This document shows, piece after piece, positions 19,389-27,315 of a stretch of 64,000 bases of DNA (within the stretch, counting starts at the first letter, position 1; each line of letters opens with the position of its first letter). Source of the DNA: Candidatus Parachristensenella avicola. GTDB taxonomy: Bacteria > Bacillota > Clostridia > Christensenellales > UMGS416. The translations under genes were made by a program, and so were the position numbers. The stretch covers positions 62,001-126,000 of the forward strand of contig CAJFUN010000034.1 in assembly GCA_904420205.1 (NCBI GenBank), read 5' to 3'. The notes beneath the pieces were generated by a model. It made no database searches. It was not told where the DNA came from and worked only from the letters and a program-made list of their open reading frames with translations.

Positions 19389-19570
19389 CATAACCCTCCT
19401 TTCATCCAACGAATCAGCGCGTCCAGGGGAATAAGCAGCTGTCCCAGCAGGATAAGCCGCAGCAGCCACTGGGCTGCTCCCGCCAATTTAAAGCGTTCCA
19501 CCCATGATTCCGACACACCAATCAGAATTGTCAAAATTGCCGTATGCAAAACCCAGCTTCGGATATTCAT
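19388..19570 (-). CDS. spoIIIAF: SpoIIIAF, reduced to its membrane segment
   Basis: Only 60 codons long, against roughly 200 in Bacillus. It retains the two hydrophobic stretches (about 7-20 and 34-52; LLRLILLGQLLIPLDALIRW) that match the N-terminal membrane part of SpoIIIAF and stops at TGA, with no trace of the C-terminal soluble domain before spoIIIAG begins. Its start overlaps the spoIIIAE stop (TAATG) and its stop overlaps spoIIIAG, so it is placed and translated as a normal member of the operon. Confidence 0.75.
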   Translation of the reverse strand: MNIRSWVLHTAILTILIGVSESWVERFKLAGAAQWLLRLILLGQLLIPLDALIRWMKGGL

Positions 19571-20709
19571 TATGCTCTCACCCCCGCCATACAGGCCAAC
19601 GATACCATGACCAGAACCAACAGCGCCGCCGCCAGTAGGCTATAGAGCATCAGCTTAGCCAGTTCCGCCTGATCTTTAAACAGAGCCGATAGGGCCGTTT
19701 TGCCCAGCACGCCGCCCAGTGCGGCCGCAGCTTCCAGCGATAAAATCAGCATAAGCAGATGGAAAACCGGTTCCAGGCAGGCCATGGTCAGCGCCAACAG
19801 CGAGGCTACGCCGAGGCTGTTGCGAATGAGTTGTGCGCTGATTACCGCCGTATCCAACATATCCGCAAAGAGCCCACCGACTCCCGGAATGGTGGCATCC
19901 ACCGCATAGCGGGCCGAACGCAGGGCCAACGAATCGTAGCTAAGCATGGCCGAGGCCTGAATGCCCACAATGGCGACAAAGCCGGTCAAGCACAGGCCCA
20001 GAAACCACTGCACAGCGCTTTTGATCAGCCCAATGATGCCGGATAGCTTTTCAGTTTTGGCAAAGCTGTCTGCCATGCGCAGCAGCATCGCCATGCTGAC
20101 GGCCTGGGAAAGGATGGGTTTAAGCCAGTAATTCATCAGCGATGACAGGCCCAATGTCGCCGGCTGCAGTAAACCTGACGTCGCCGTCCAGCCTGAAGCT
20201 ATTAGCAGCGGCGTCAACACGGGAATGGCCGCATTAAGGAATCCGCCAAGCCGGTCTAGGGCTGCCAACGTTGTGCGCATAGCCTCCAAGCACTGGCTGC
20301 CTACAAAAAGCACGGCGGCCGCCAGCACCACCATATGCCCGGCCCGGGCTGCCGATGCGCCCTGCATGCCCTGGGAAATATACAGCGTAAGCACCTCAAG
20401 CACGACGAGAATGATAAGGCGCACCACGGCGGAGATTCCTTGGCGAATCCATCCTTCGCCCTGGCCTTCCAGCGCTGCGTGAAGGACGGCGCCCAAATCC
20501 GGGCTTTCACCCGCCATAACGCTCTTTAGAAAATCGATAAGGTCTTTGCCGGGAAAATATTCCGCCCATAGCGATTCCCAGGCGGAAAGGTCCTGATCCT
20601 CCAAGCTGATCGCTTCTTCCGCCAGCGCCGTGCCACCCGATGCCATGATCAGCAGCGCCAGCAATACTGCCAGCAGGATTGCTAAACGCCCGGCTACAGC
20701 GCGGCCCAT
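19570..20709 (-). CDS. spoIIIAE: Stage III sporulation protein AE
   Basis: The large polytopic membrane protein of the spoIIIA transport apparatus. From the ATG at 20709 the 379-residue product has a cleavable-looking N-terminal hydrophobic segment ending in GGTALAEEA and then many hydrophobic helices, with GLIKSAVQWFLGLCLTGFVAIVGIQ and FADMLDTAVISAQLIRNSLGV typical of the family. A long in-frame upstream extension to 20955 is a shadow of spoIIIAD and was dropped. The start overlaps spoIIIAD by 16 bases. Confidence 0.93.
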   Translation of the reverse strand: MGRAVAGRLAILLAVLLALLIMASGGTALAEEAISLEDQDLSAWESLWAEYFPGKDLIDFLKSVMAGESPDLGAVLHAALEGQGEGWIRQGISAVVRLIILVVLEVLTLYISQGMQGASAARAGHMVVLAAAVLFVGSQCLEAMRTTLAALDRLGGFLNAAIPVLTPLLIASGWTATSGLLQPATLGLSSLMNYWLKPILSQAVSMAMLLRMADSFAKTEKLSGIIGLIKSAVQWFLGLCLTGFVAIVGIQASAMLSYDSLALRSARYAVDATIPGVGGLFADMLDTAVISAQLIRNSLGVASLLALTMACLEPVFHLLMLILSLEAAAALGGVLGKTALSALFKDQAELAKLMLYSLLAAALLVLVMVSLACMAGVRA

Positions 20710-21083
20710 TGCGTAATCATCTCCACCACAGCCAGCAGCACGGGCATGGCCATCGACAGCAGCAGCACATGGGAGGCAAACTCCACCTTCCGGGAGAGCT
20801 CCTCTTCCCCTGCCTCGCGGCAAAGGGAAGCCGCCAGCTCGCAGGCCAGGGTCATGCCCATGACCTTGAGGATTAAGGGCGTGTAGCCTTCCGGCAGCGC
20901 TGCCTGCGTGCCCAGGGACTCCAGGGTGTGAATCAGCTGCGTCACCGGTTCCCATACCAGCAGCACCATGACCATACCCCCGGAAGCTGCTACGGCCATG
21001 GCTGCCATGGGGCTGTGCTTCTTCACCACCAAGCAGAGCACAAGGGACGCCAGCGCAACGGAAATGATCTTGAATAGCAGCAT
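20694..21083 (-). CDS. spoIIIAD: Stage III sporulation protein AD
   Basis: A 129-residue membrane protein with about four hydrophobic helices, related to SpoIIIAC (both have the VxLASLxGxVxVLL-type fold). It contains EGYTPLILKVMGMTLACELAASLCREAG, characteristic of SpoIIIAD. It follows spoIIIAC by nine bases and is coupled to spoIIIAE. Confidence 0.93.
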   Translation of the reverse strand: MLLFKIISVALASLVLCLVVKKHSPMAAMAVAASGGMVMVLLVWEPVTQLIHTLESLGTQAALPEGYTPLILKVMGMTLACELAASLCREAGEEELSRKVEFASHVLLLSMAMPVLLAVVEMITQWAAL

Positions 21084-21092
21084 GGCCGCCTC

Positions 21093-21290
21093 CTATGAGA
21101 ACTGGAATACGCTGCGGACATTATCAAAGAGCGAGATGACCAAGTTCATCACCATCATCAGCACGATGACCACGCCGGCCAGGGAGGCAAGCGTCGCCAA
21201 ATCGTCCCGCCCCGATTTCGCCAGCACCTGGTTAATGATCATGACCAGAATCCCAACTGCGGCAATTTTGAACAGTATATCCACCTGCAT
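21093..21290 (-). CDS. spoIIIAC: Stage III sporulation protein AC
   Basis: A 65-residue protein of two membrane helices with GILVMIINQVLAKSGRDD between them and LASLAGVVIVLMMVMNL in the second, matching SpoIIIAC closely in size and sequence. It is ten bases after spoIIIAB. Confidence 0.94.
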   Translation of the reverse strand: MQVDILFKIAAVGILVMIINQVLAKSGRDDLATLASLAGVVIVLMMVMNLVISLFDNVRSVFQFS

Positions 21291-21300
21291 TTTTCTCTCC

Positions 21301-21825
21301 TCACAGCATCAGGATCGCCAGGGCGGCTCCGATGAGCAGGCCCAGCTTTCCATACAGCGGCCCTTTCTTTTCATATTGCTCCCGTGCTTGGAGACCCCTT
21401 TCTTGCCATTTGCGCACCCAACCGCGCTTTGTATGATCCGGATCCATTGCGGCTGCCGCCTGATCCTGCACCATTGCTTTGAGCCACGCCTTCTCCTGGG
21501 CGTTCAGGCGCCGGAATCCCCGCTCCTGCTGGCAAAGCCGCTCGGCGGCCTCGCTCCAACGCTGCGGCAGCGGTCCGGGGCAAGCCCATGCGCTCAGCAT
21601 ATGGCCTGCCAATGCACACCCATCCCCCTGGGCGCTGGCACTTTGCAGCCATTGAAGCGCTTCTTTGAGGGTAAGCCCGTCTTGATCCATGGCTTCGGCC
21701 AGCGCGGCTACTGTATCCGCCAGCGTTTCCAGCGTCTCGGCGCGCTCCTTCAGATACCGATACAGATAGAATCCGCCCCAAGCGCAGCAGGAGAAAACAA
21801 TCCATATCAATAAACCTTTTATCAT
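21301..21825 (-). CDS. spoIIIAB: Stage III sporulation protein AB
   Basis: A 174-residue protein related to type II secretion F proteins: an N-terminal membrane helix (about 3-22), a helical cytoplasmic region starting YRYLKERAETLETL, and a C-terminal hydrophobic hairpin (KLGLLIGAALAILML). Its start overlaps the spoIIIAA stop by four bases. Confidence 0.92.
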   Translation of the reverse strand: MIKGLLIWIVFSCCAWGGFYLYRYLKERAETLETLADTVAALAEAMDQDGLTLKEALQWLQSASAQGDGCALAGHMLSAWACPGPLPQRWSEAAERLCQQERGFRRLNAQEKAWLKAMVQDQAAAAMDPDHTKRGWVRKWQERGLQAREQYEKKGPLYGKLGLLIGAALAILML

Positions 21826-22742
21826 GAGCCCGGCTCCAAACGCTCTACTTTAGCCGTTCCGCCCGGAACAGCGCCCAGCAAAATCACCCGCTGGAAAAGG
21901 CCCTGCTCCACCAGAGGGCGCAGCTGTGGCCGCTGCAGATCGCCCATGCCCGCGCCATGGGCTGTGGCGATGACCGAAACGCCGCAACGCGCAGCTTCAG
22001 CCAGGGCCACTCCGTCCTCCGCCTCGCCCAGCTCATCTACCGCAATGACCTGCGGCGCCATGGACCGAATCATCAGCCGCATGCCCTCTGCTTTCGCGCA
22101 TCCATCCATTACGTCGCTCTGCCGCCCGATATCAAGCGTGGGGATACCCATCACGCTGCCGGCCAGCTCCCCCCGTTCATCTACCACGCCAATCCGCATT
22201 CCTTCCTTGCCGTCCAGCCCATCGGACAGCATGCGGATTATGTCGCGCAGAAGGGTCGTCTTCCCCCCTCCGGGAGGCGCCAGGATCAGCGTGTTATAAA
22301 TGCCGTCTGATCGCCTGATCTGCGGCAGCACCGTGCGCGCAGCGCCGGGTATCTCCCGTAGGATACGAATATTAGCCGCCGTAATCGGGTGGATCGTACG
22401 AATCCCAGCCTCCTCCCGCAGGCACCTCCCGCTAATACCCATGCGGAATCCGCCACGGAGCAGCAGGTAGCCGCGGCGAATCTGCTCGTTCCGCGAGGCC
22501 GGGGAATATTCACAAGCCGCTAGAAACAGCGCCTCCAATTCGCTTTGGCTGCATATAAGCGGCGGATTTGCCCGCAAGAGGCGGCTTTGGCCCCTCACTG
22601 TCAGCATCACCGGCGCACCGCTACGCAGCCGAATTTCCTGTAGCCCTGCCTGCAGTTGGATATCCAGGCCGGCCAGCTCCCGCATCCAAGGCTGCGGCAG
22701 GTAGGGTGCGAGCGCCTGCTGCCAGCGGTTCTCCATGGTCAT
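21822..22742 (-). CDS. spoIIIAA: Stage III sporulation protein AA, ATPase
   Basis: The P-loop ATPase that powers the SpoIIIA complex in the mother cell. The 306-residue product has Walker A PPGGGKTTLLRD and a Walker B-like MAPQVIAVDELGE, with an N-terminal domain containing EIRLRSGAPVMLTVRG. Three closely spaced ATGs (22748, 22742, 22736) compete; 22742 is nine bases from AGGAGG and was chosen. It heads the eight-gene spoIIIA operon. Confidence 0.94.
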   Translation of the reverse strand: MTMENRWQQALAPYLPQPWMRELAGLDIQLQAGLQEIRLRSGAPVMLTVRGQSRLLRANPPLICSQSELEALFLAACEYSPASRNEQIRRGYLLLRGGFRMGISGRCLREEAGIRTIHPITAANIRILREIPGAARTVLPQIRRSDGIYNTLILAPPGGGKTTLLRDIIRMLSDGLDGKEGMRIGVVDERGELAGSVMGIPTLDIGRQSDVMDGCAKAEGMRLMIRSMAPQVIAVDELGEAEDGVALAEAARCGVSVIATAHGAGMGDLQRPQLRPLVEQGLFQRVILLGAVPGGTAKVERLEPGS

Positions 22743-22767
22743 CTGCATGTCCCTCCTTTCCTGTTGC

Positions 22768-22796
22768 AATCTATGACGGCCAACATACAGATATCA
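22768..22796 (-). promoter_or_regulatory. Candidate sigma-E promoter for spoIIIA
   Basis: Minus-strand TGATATC (22790-22796), a 14-base spacer and CATAGATT (22768-22775) approximate the sigma-E pattern (ATATT, then CATAnAnT). The predicted transcript would start a few bases before the AGGAGG of spoIIIAA, fitting the known mother-cell control of this operon. One -35 base and one -10 base deviate. Confidence 0.4.
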
Positions 22797-22844
22797 CTGT
22801 AAACGGCACAAGACAAAATACGCGCATTTTTGCCCTTTTGCCCA

Positions 22845-22895
22845 AAATAAAAAAAGCCCCAAGGCATTGCTATCAAGGAATGCCCAGGGCCCCAT
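22845..22895 (-). terminator. Leftward terminator with no gene in front of it
   Basis: On the minus strand a bulged hairpin with inner stem GGCATT/AATGCC and outer G+C pairs is followed by TTTTTTTATTTTG (plus-strand A tract 22844-22855). It would stop transcription coming from the efp side, yet the gene immediately upstream (23008-23868) runs the other way. No T tract follows on the plus strand. Confidence 0.6.
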
Positions 22896-23007
22896 TTCAG
22901 CCTATATCGCCCAATAACATACCGTCTGCGCGGATAGGCGGATGAATTTCACCGCGTTGTACGCTATAATGCTTGTAGCAGCGCAACCGACAAGAGAGGG
23001 GCAAACT

Positions 23008-23868
23008 ATGAGAATCGTAGATACCTATCCCGCTATCGCTTCATCATATGAGGGAACTACGTTTTGTTTTGAAAAGTGGAAGTCCTATATTGATTCCGTT
23101 CTGCCAAACGCTTCTTCACTATTTATTTCAGATGCGGAGCAATGCTTGAAAGCAGGCAAATTCTCGTGGGAACAGGATTATCTGCCCGTATTGAATGCCG
23201 TTATGCTTCATGATGAATTGCGGGCGGAAGCACACGCATCCTTCCGCAAGGCGACAGATCATTTAGCGCGTTCTATATATGATCAATTTGGCAAAGATCT
23301 TGATGTCGATATTGTTTTTTATCTCGGGCTTTGCAATGCCGCCGGATGGGTGACGGAGTATCAAGGCAAGAAAACGATTTTCCTCGGAATCGAAAAAATA
23401 ATGGAACTGAATTGGTGCGGGATCAATGATATGTATGGATTAATCTATCATGAGCTCGGGCACGTCTACCAAGCACAGTATGGGGTTCTTCATAGAACAT
23501 TTAATGATCACGCAGACTGCTTTCTTTGGCAGCTGTTCACAGAGGGCATCGCTATGTATTTTGAACAAATTCTAATTGGAGATCCACATTATTATCATCA
23601 GGATAAAGGCGGTTGGAAAAGCTGGTGTGACGACCATTTTAACAAAATAAAGGAAGATTTTAACCAGGATTTGAAAACAATGACACGGGAGAGCCAACGT
23701 TATTTCGGCGATTGGGTATCGTATCACGGCCACAGTGACGTGGGGTATTATCTTGGTTGCCGGTTCGTTCGCTATATCCTTTCCCTATATGAATTTGATG
23801 AAGCCATTTGTTTTGATATGGATATCGTTTCCAAATTGTATAATCAGTTTATTCATTTGCTGGAATAA
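23008..23868 (+). CDS. Zincin-like metallopeptidase (HExxH), family not recognised
   Basis: A 286-residue protein with HELGH at 148-152 and a downstream glutamate, E179 in FTEGIAMYFEQ, the arrangement of gluzincin metallopeptidases (two histidines and a glutamate bind zinc). No signal peptide or membrane segment is visible, so it is probably cytoplasmic. The ATG at 23008 follows GAGAGGGG. The gene is opposite to its neighbours and visibly richer in A and T, and it splits the efp-spoIIIAA junction, suggesting acquisition. Substrate unknown; the enzymatic call rests on the motif alone. Confidence 0.7.
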   Translation: MRIVDTYPAIASSYEGTTFCFEKWKSYIDSVLPNASSLFISDAEQCLKAGKFSWEQDYLPVLNAVMLHDELRAEAHASFRKATDHLARSIYDQFGKDLDVDIVFYLGLCNAAGWVTEYQGKKTIFLGIEKIMELNWCGINDMYGLIYHELGHVYQAQYGVLHRTFNDHADCFLWQLFTEGIAMYFEQILIGDPHYYHQDKGGWKSWCDDHFNKIKEDFNQDLKTMTRESQRYFGDWVSYHGHSDVGYYLGCRFVRYILSLYEFDEAICFDMDIVSKLYNQFIHLLE

Positions 23869-23917
23869 CCGTATCGGCAGAAGCGGAGGGCATTGGATTG
23901 CATCACCGCAATTCAAA

Positions 23918-23945
23918 GACCGCATCCAACGGATGCGGTCTTAAC
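23918..23945. terminator. Bidirectional hairpin terminator
   Basis: GACCGCATCC (23918-23927) and GGATGCGGTC (23931-23940) pair perfectly around the loop AAC. TTAACTTT follows on the plus strand and TTTGAATT on the minus strand, so it can end the metallopeptidase transcript and any leak from efp. Confidence 0.75.
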
Positions 23946-24007
23946 TTTACCTATGCATTTCCTTCTCCCCAAGGGTTTTCTGGGGTATTACCCCATACCG
24001 AAACAAA

Positions 24008-24033
24008 GGGCCGGCGCATCTTTATGCCGGCCC
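24008..24033 (-). terminator. Terminator after efp
   Basis: GGGCCGGC and GCCGGCCC form a perfect 8-base stem around a 10-base loop, followed on the minus strand by TTTGTTTCGG. It lies 18 bases beyond the efp stop. Confidence 0.65.
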
Positions 24034-24051
24034 AAATCCATATGGATAATG

Positions 24052-24609
24052 TTAGGCTCGCTCCATATATTCACCGGTGCGGGTATCGATCCGAATCTTA
24101 TCGCCCTGATTGATGAACAGCGGTACGTTCAGCTCGTAACCCGTTTCCAGCTTAGCGGGCTTCGTGACGTTAGTAGCCGTATCGCCGCGTACACCAGGCT
24201 CCGTCTCCACAATCGTCAGCTCCACAAAGTTCGGCGGCAGCACAGAAAAAGGTTCGCCTTTGTATGAACGAATGGTGACAGACATATTCTCGGTGATATA
24301 GGGCAGCGCTTCCTCTACCTGGCTGTGCTCCAGCGGCACCTGCTCATAGGTTTCAGGATCCATGAAGTAATAGAACGTGCCGTCGTTGTAGAGATATTCC
24401 ATCTCCTTCGTCTCAATGTGGGCGCGTTGCATCTTATCGGTGGGATTAAAGGTACGCTCCAGCACTGCGCCGGTAATGATGTTTTTAATCTTCGTCCGCA
24501 CGAAAGCAGACCCCTTACCCGGTTTTACATGCAGAAAATCGACCACTGTATAGATGTTGCCGTCGATCTCGACGGTAACGCCCTTCCGGAAATCACTTGC
24601 ACTAATCAT
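24052..24609 (-). CDS. efp: Translation elongation factor P
   Basis: Relieves ribosome stalling at polyproline. The 185-residue protein begins [37 protein letters not shown]; the tip of that loop carries K32 in the PGKGSA sequence, the modified position in some EF-Ps. Two OB domains follow, ending in [10 protein letters not shown]. It begins 12 bases after the Xaa-Pro peptidase gene, the usual Firmicute pair. Confidence 0.96.
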   Translation of the reverse strand: MISASDFRKGVTVEIDGNIYTVVDFLHVKPGKGSAFVRTKIKNIITGAVLERTFNPTDKMQRAHIETKEMEYLYNDGTFYYFMDPETYEQVPLEHSQVEEALPYITENMSVTIRSYKGEPFSVLPPNFVELTIVETEPGVRGDTATNVTKPAKLETGYELNVPLFINQGDKIRIDTRTGEYMERA

Positions 24610-24621
24610 ATTCTTCCTCCA

Positions 24622-25692
24622 TTATATCATTTGTAAAGCCTTGGGCGCAGTAAAGAGCACCTCACAGCCCGTTTCCGTAACAAGGCAAGTATCCTCGATC
24701 CGAACGCCGCCGATGCCCGGCAGATAAATCCCCGGCTCCACGGTTACCACCATGCCCGGCTCCAGCACTTGGTTGCTGGCAGGGCTTAACCGGGGCGCCT
24801 CGTGCCCCATCAAACCCACGCCATGGCCCAGACCATGGCCAAAGTATGCGCCGTATCCGGCCTGCTCGATGAGCGTCCGGGCAACAGCGTCTACCTCCCG
24901 TCCTGTTTTACCCGGTGCCAACGCATCTACTGCCGCCAGCTGGGCATCCAACACTACTTGGTAGATTTCGGCCATGGTATCCGACAACCGGCCCACGGCA
25001 AAGGTGCGCGTCATGTCCGATTGATAACCGTCAAGGATCCCGCCAAAGTCTACCGTTACCGCTTCATTGGCCCGAATCAGCCGTTCACTGGCAATGGCAT
25101 GAGGCATAGAGCCGTTTTCTCCACTGGCTACGATGCAAAAGCCCATCCTCGTATGATGGCGTTTCTGCAGATAATATCCCAGCTCTGCAACCACGTCAAG
25201 CTCGCTGACTCCCGGGCGGATCATCGTCTTCAGCGCCTCATAGGCATCATCCGTCACCTGGCATACCCGGCGGATAGCTTCAATTTCGCCAGCATCCTTC
25301 ACGGCCCGCAGCTGCATCCCCATGTCGTTTACCGGCAGCAGGGTAAAGCCCTCCAGGATCAGCTTCAGCCGTTCAAATTCGGCCACGCTGACACAACCGT
25401 TTTCAAAGCCTAACCGCTGCACCTTCAGCGCCTCCGCTGCCTCTCGCACCGCCCGTTCAAAGGGTAGCGCCGCATTATATTCGACCACCTGATAGTCTGG
25501 CGCCTGGTGCACCGCCTGCTCCGTATAGCGGGAGTCGGTCAGAATCATACGACCCTCCCTGCCCAGCAGGATCAGGCCTTCCCCGGTATAGCCGCTGAAA
25601 TAGCGCATGTTTTCGGGAGCATGAAGCATGCAGCCTTCCGCGCCCATGGCCTCAAGCGCAGCTAGGAGCCGTTCTATTCGTTGAAGAATCAT
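24622..25692 (-). CDS. Xaa-Pro aminopeptidase/dipeptidase, M24 family
   Basis: A 356-residue pita-bread metallopeptidase that removes residues before proline. After a creatinase-like N-terminal domain (about 1-125) the catalytic domain shows FGGILDGYQSDMTRTFAVG with the two metal aspartates, GHGLGHGVGLMGHE with a metal histidine, and VTVEPGIYLPGIGGVRIED with metal glutamates. The ATG at 25692 follows AAGGAGG; the longer frame to 25749 would run over the promoter. It is the first gene of the unit with efp. Confidence 0.92.
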   Translation of the reverse strand: MILQRIERLLAALEAMGAEGCMLHAPENMRYFSGYTGEGLILLGREGRMILTDSRYTEQAVHQAPDYQVVEYNAALPFERAVREAAEALKVQRLGFENGCVSVAEFERLKLILEGFTLLPVNDMGMQLRAVKDAGEIEAIRRVCQVTDDAYEALKTMIRPGVSELDVVAELGYYLQKRHHTRMGFCIVASGENGSMPHAIASERLIRANEAVTVDFGGILDGYQSDMTRTFAVGRLSDTMAEIYQVVLDAQLAAVDALAPGKTGREVDAVARTLIEQAGYGAYFGHGLGHGVGLMGHEAPRLSPASNQVLEPGMVVTVEPGIYLPGIGGVRIEDTCLVTETGCEVLFTAPKALQMI

Positions 25693-25719
25693 ACCATCCT
25701 CCTTAAAAAAGCCAGCAAT

Positions 25720-25749
25720 AGTATAGCATACCGGATCGCTTCCTGGCAA
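25720..25749 (-). promoter_or_regulatory. Candidate sigma-A promoter for the peptidase-efp unit
   Basis: TTGCCA (25744-25749) and TATACT (25720-25725) on the minus strand, 18 bases apart, about 28 bases before the start codon. The remaining stretch from 25750 to about 26020 shows no convincing gene on either strand. Confidence 0.55.
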
Positions 25750-26023
25750 GGTTTGCGCCCTGGAATATGGAAAATTCCTGCCTCAGCTTGAAAAACCGCC
25801 CCTTTTCGCGATTACGTGGTTCACGCAACGCCCGCTCTGCAGAAGTCGCTTCAATCCATCGGGCGGCGTCATCCACGCCATTAGCCGCAAATTTCGTCTG
25901 CCGCCTACCCATCGCGGTCATTCGGTTGGAGGTATTATGGCGTCCTTACCTCGTTAGCGAAAGCGTTCATGGTTTGTTTTCATGGAAACCACAAAAAGTT
26001 TTCTATTCTATGCGACCGGGAAA

Positions 26024-26052
26024 TTGATATTCTGCCTACAACTTGTTATAAT
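26024..26052 (+). promoter_or_regulatory. Near-consensus sigma-A promoter of the alcohol dehydrogenase gene
   Basis: TTGATA (26024-26029) and TATAAT (26047-26052) are spaced by exactly 17 bases. The start codon of the dehydrogenase lies about 50 bases downstream behind AAGGAGG. Confidence 0.8.
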
Positions 26053-26060
26053 AATAACAA
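26043..26060. promoter_or_regulatory. Rex-like operator overlapping the -10 element
   Basis: The 18-base perfect inverted repeat TTGTTATAATAATAACAA has the length and half-site layout of Rex boxes (TTGTTAA, four bases, TTAACAA), differing only at the inner base of each half-site. It covers the -10 region, so a bound repressor would block initiation. Rex senses the NADH/NAD ratio and commonly represses alcohol dehydrogenase genes in Clostridia. The rex gene is not in this window. Confidence 0.6.
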
Positions 26061-26103
26061 AAGTACGGGGTTCTACCCGGAGCAATAAGGAGGCTGTATC
26101 AAC

Positions 26104-27252
26104 ATGGCAAATCGCATTGTGCTCAACACGGTATCCTATCATGGTCAAGGGGCAATTCAGGAAATCCCCGGCGAAATCACGGGACGCGGCTACTCCAAGG
26201 CATTCGTCTGCTCCGACCCGGATCTGATCAAGTTCGGCGTAACCCAGAAAGTCACCGACGTGCTGGATGCCGCCAAGATACCCTATGAAATTTATTCCAA
26301 CATCAAGCCCAACCCCACCATCGAAAATGTGCAAACCGGTGTCGCCGCCTTCAAGAGCTCTGGCGCCGATTGCATCGTCGCCATCGGCGGCGGCTCCTCG
26401 ATGGATACCGCTAAGGCTATCGGCATCATCGCCCAGAACCCTGAATTTGCCGATGTCCGCAGTCTGGAGGGCGTTGCGCCTACAAAGAATCATGCCGTAT
26501 TCACCATCGCTGTGCCGACCACTGCTGGCACCGCCGCTGAGGTCACCATTAATTACGTTATCACCGACGTTGAAAAGAAGCGTAAGTTTGTCTGCGTCGA
26601 CACCCATGATATTCCGGAAGTGGCCGTCATTGATCCCGATATGATGAGCAGCATGCCCAAGGGATTGACCGCCGCCACCGGCATGGACGCGTTAACCCAT
26701 GCCATTGAGGGCTACATTACCAAAGGCGCCTGGGCCATGACGGATATGTTCCATCTGCGTGCCATTGAGTTAATCGCACAGCATCTTCGCGGCGCTGTGG
26801 CCAATACGCCTGAGGGCCGCGAGGGCATGGCGCTGGCTCAATATGTGGCGGGCATGGGCTTCTCCAACGTAGGCCTGGGCATCGTGCACAGCATGGCCCA
26901 TTCCCTGGGCGCGGTATATGATACGCCCCATGGCGTGGCCAACGCCATTCTGCTACCCACGGTAATGGCCTATAATGCACCCGCTACCGGCGAAAAATAC
27001 CGCGATATCGCCAAGGCCATGGGCGTGGAAGGTACGGATCAGATGAGCCAGGAGGAATACCGCAAGGCTGCGGTGGACGCCGTGCGCCAGCTGGCTATCG
27101 ACGTGGGAATCCCTGCCGACCTCAAGGAGATCGTCAAGGCCGAGGATCTGGATTTCCTGGCGGAAAGCGCCTATGCCGACGCCTGCCGTCCCGGTAATCC
27201 TCGCGATACCAGCGTGGCTGAAATCAAGGCGCTGTATGAGCAGCTGATGTAG
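26104..27252 (+). CDS. fucO: Iron-dependent alcohol dehydrogenase, lactaldehyde reductase type
   Basis: A group III alcohol dehydrogenase that reduces an aldehyde with NADH. The 382-residue length equals E. coli FucO and long stretches agree (PNPTIENV, NPEFADVRSLEG, TTAGTAAEVTINYVITD, KFVCVDTHDIPEVA). The NAD motif GGGSSMDTAK is at 96-104 and the metal ligands are D195, H199, H262 and H276. It is monocistronic, from its promoter to the terminator at 27269-27308. Natural substrate is inferred from similarity; a general alcohol-forming role in redox balance fits the Rex-like site. Confidence 0.88.
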   Translation: MANRIVLNTVSYHGQGAIQEIPGEITGRGYSKAFVCSDPDLIKFGVTQKVTDVLDAAKIPYEIYSNIKPNPTIENVQTGVAAFKSSGADCIVAIGGGSSMDTAKAIGIIAQNPEFADVRSLEGVAPTKNHAVFTIAVPTTAGTAAEVTINYVITDVEKKRKFVCVDTHDIPEVAVIDPDMMSSMPKGLTAATGMDALTHAIEGYITKGAWAMTDMFHLRAIELIAQHLRGAVANTPEGREGMALAQYVAGMGFSNVGLGIVHSMAHSLGAVYDTPHGVANAILLPTVMAYNAPATGEKYRDIAKAMGVEGTDQMSQEEYRKAAVDAVRQLAIDVGIPADLKEIVKAEDLDFLAESAYADACRPGNPRDTSVAEIKALYEQLM

Positions 27253-27268
27253 TCCCCTTCAACCATAT

Positions 27269-27315
27269 AGCCCCCTTGACGGGTACGGGAAACACCGTCA
27301 AGGGGGCTATTTTCT
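27269..27315 (+). terminator. Strong terminator after fucO
   Basis: AGCCCCCTTGACGG (27269-27282) pairs with CCGTCAAGGGGGCT (27295-27308), a perfect 14-base stem, followed by ATTTTCTT. The right arm overlaps the last codons of the convergent peptidase gene, so it may serve both. Confidence 0.85.

Noticed and set aside
25703..25921. Minus-strand frame (72 codons) upstream of the Xaa-Pro peptidase
   Set aside because: It overlaps the peptidase promoter, lacks a ribosome binding site and resembles nothing.
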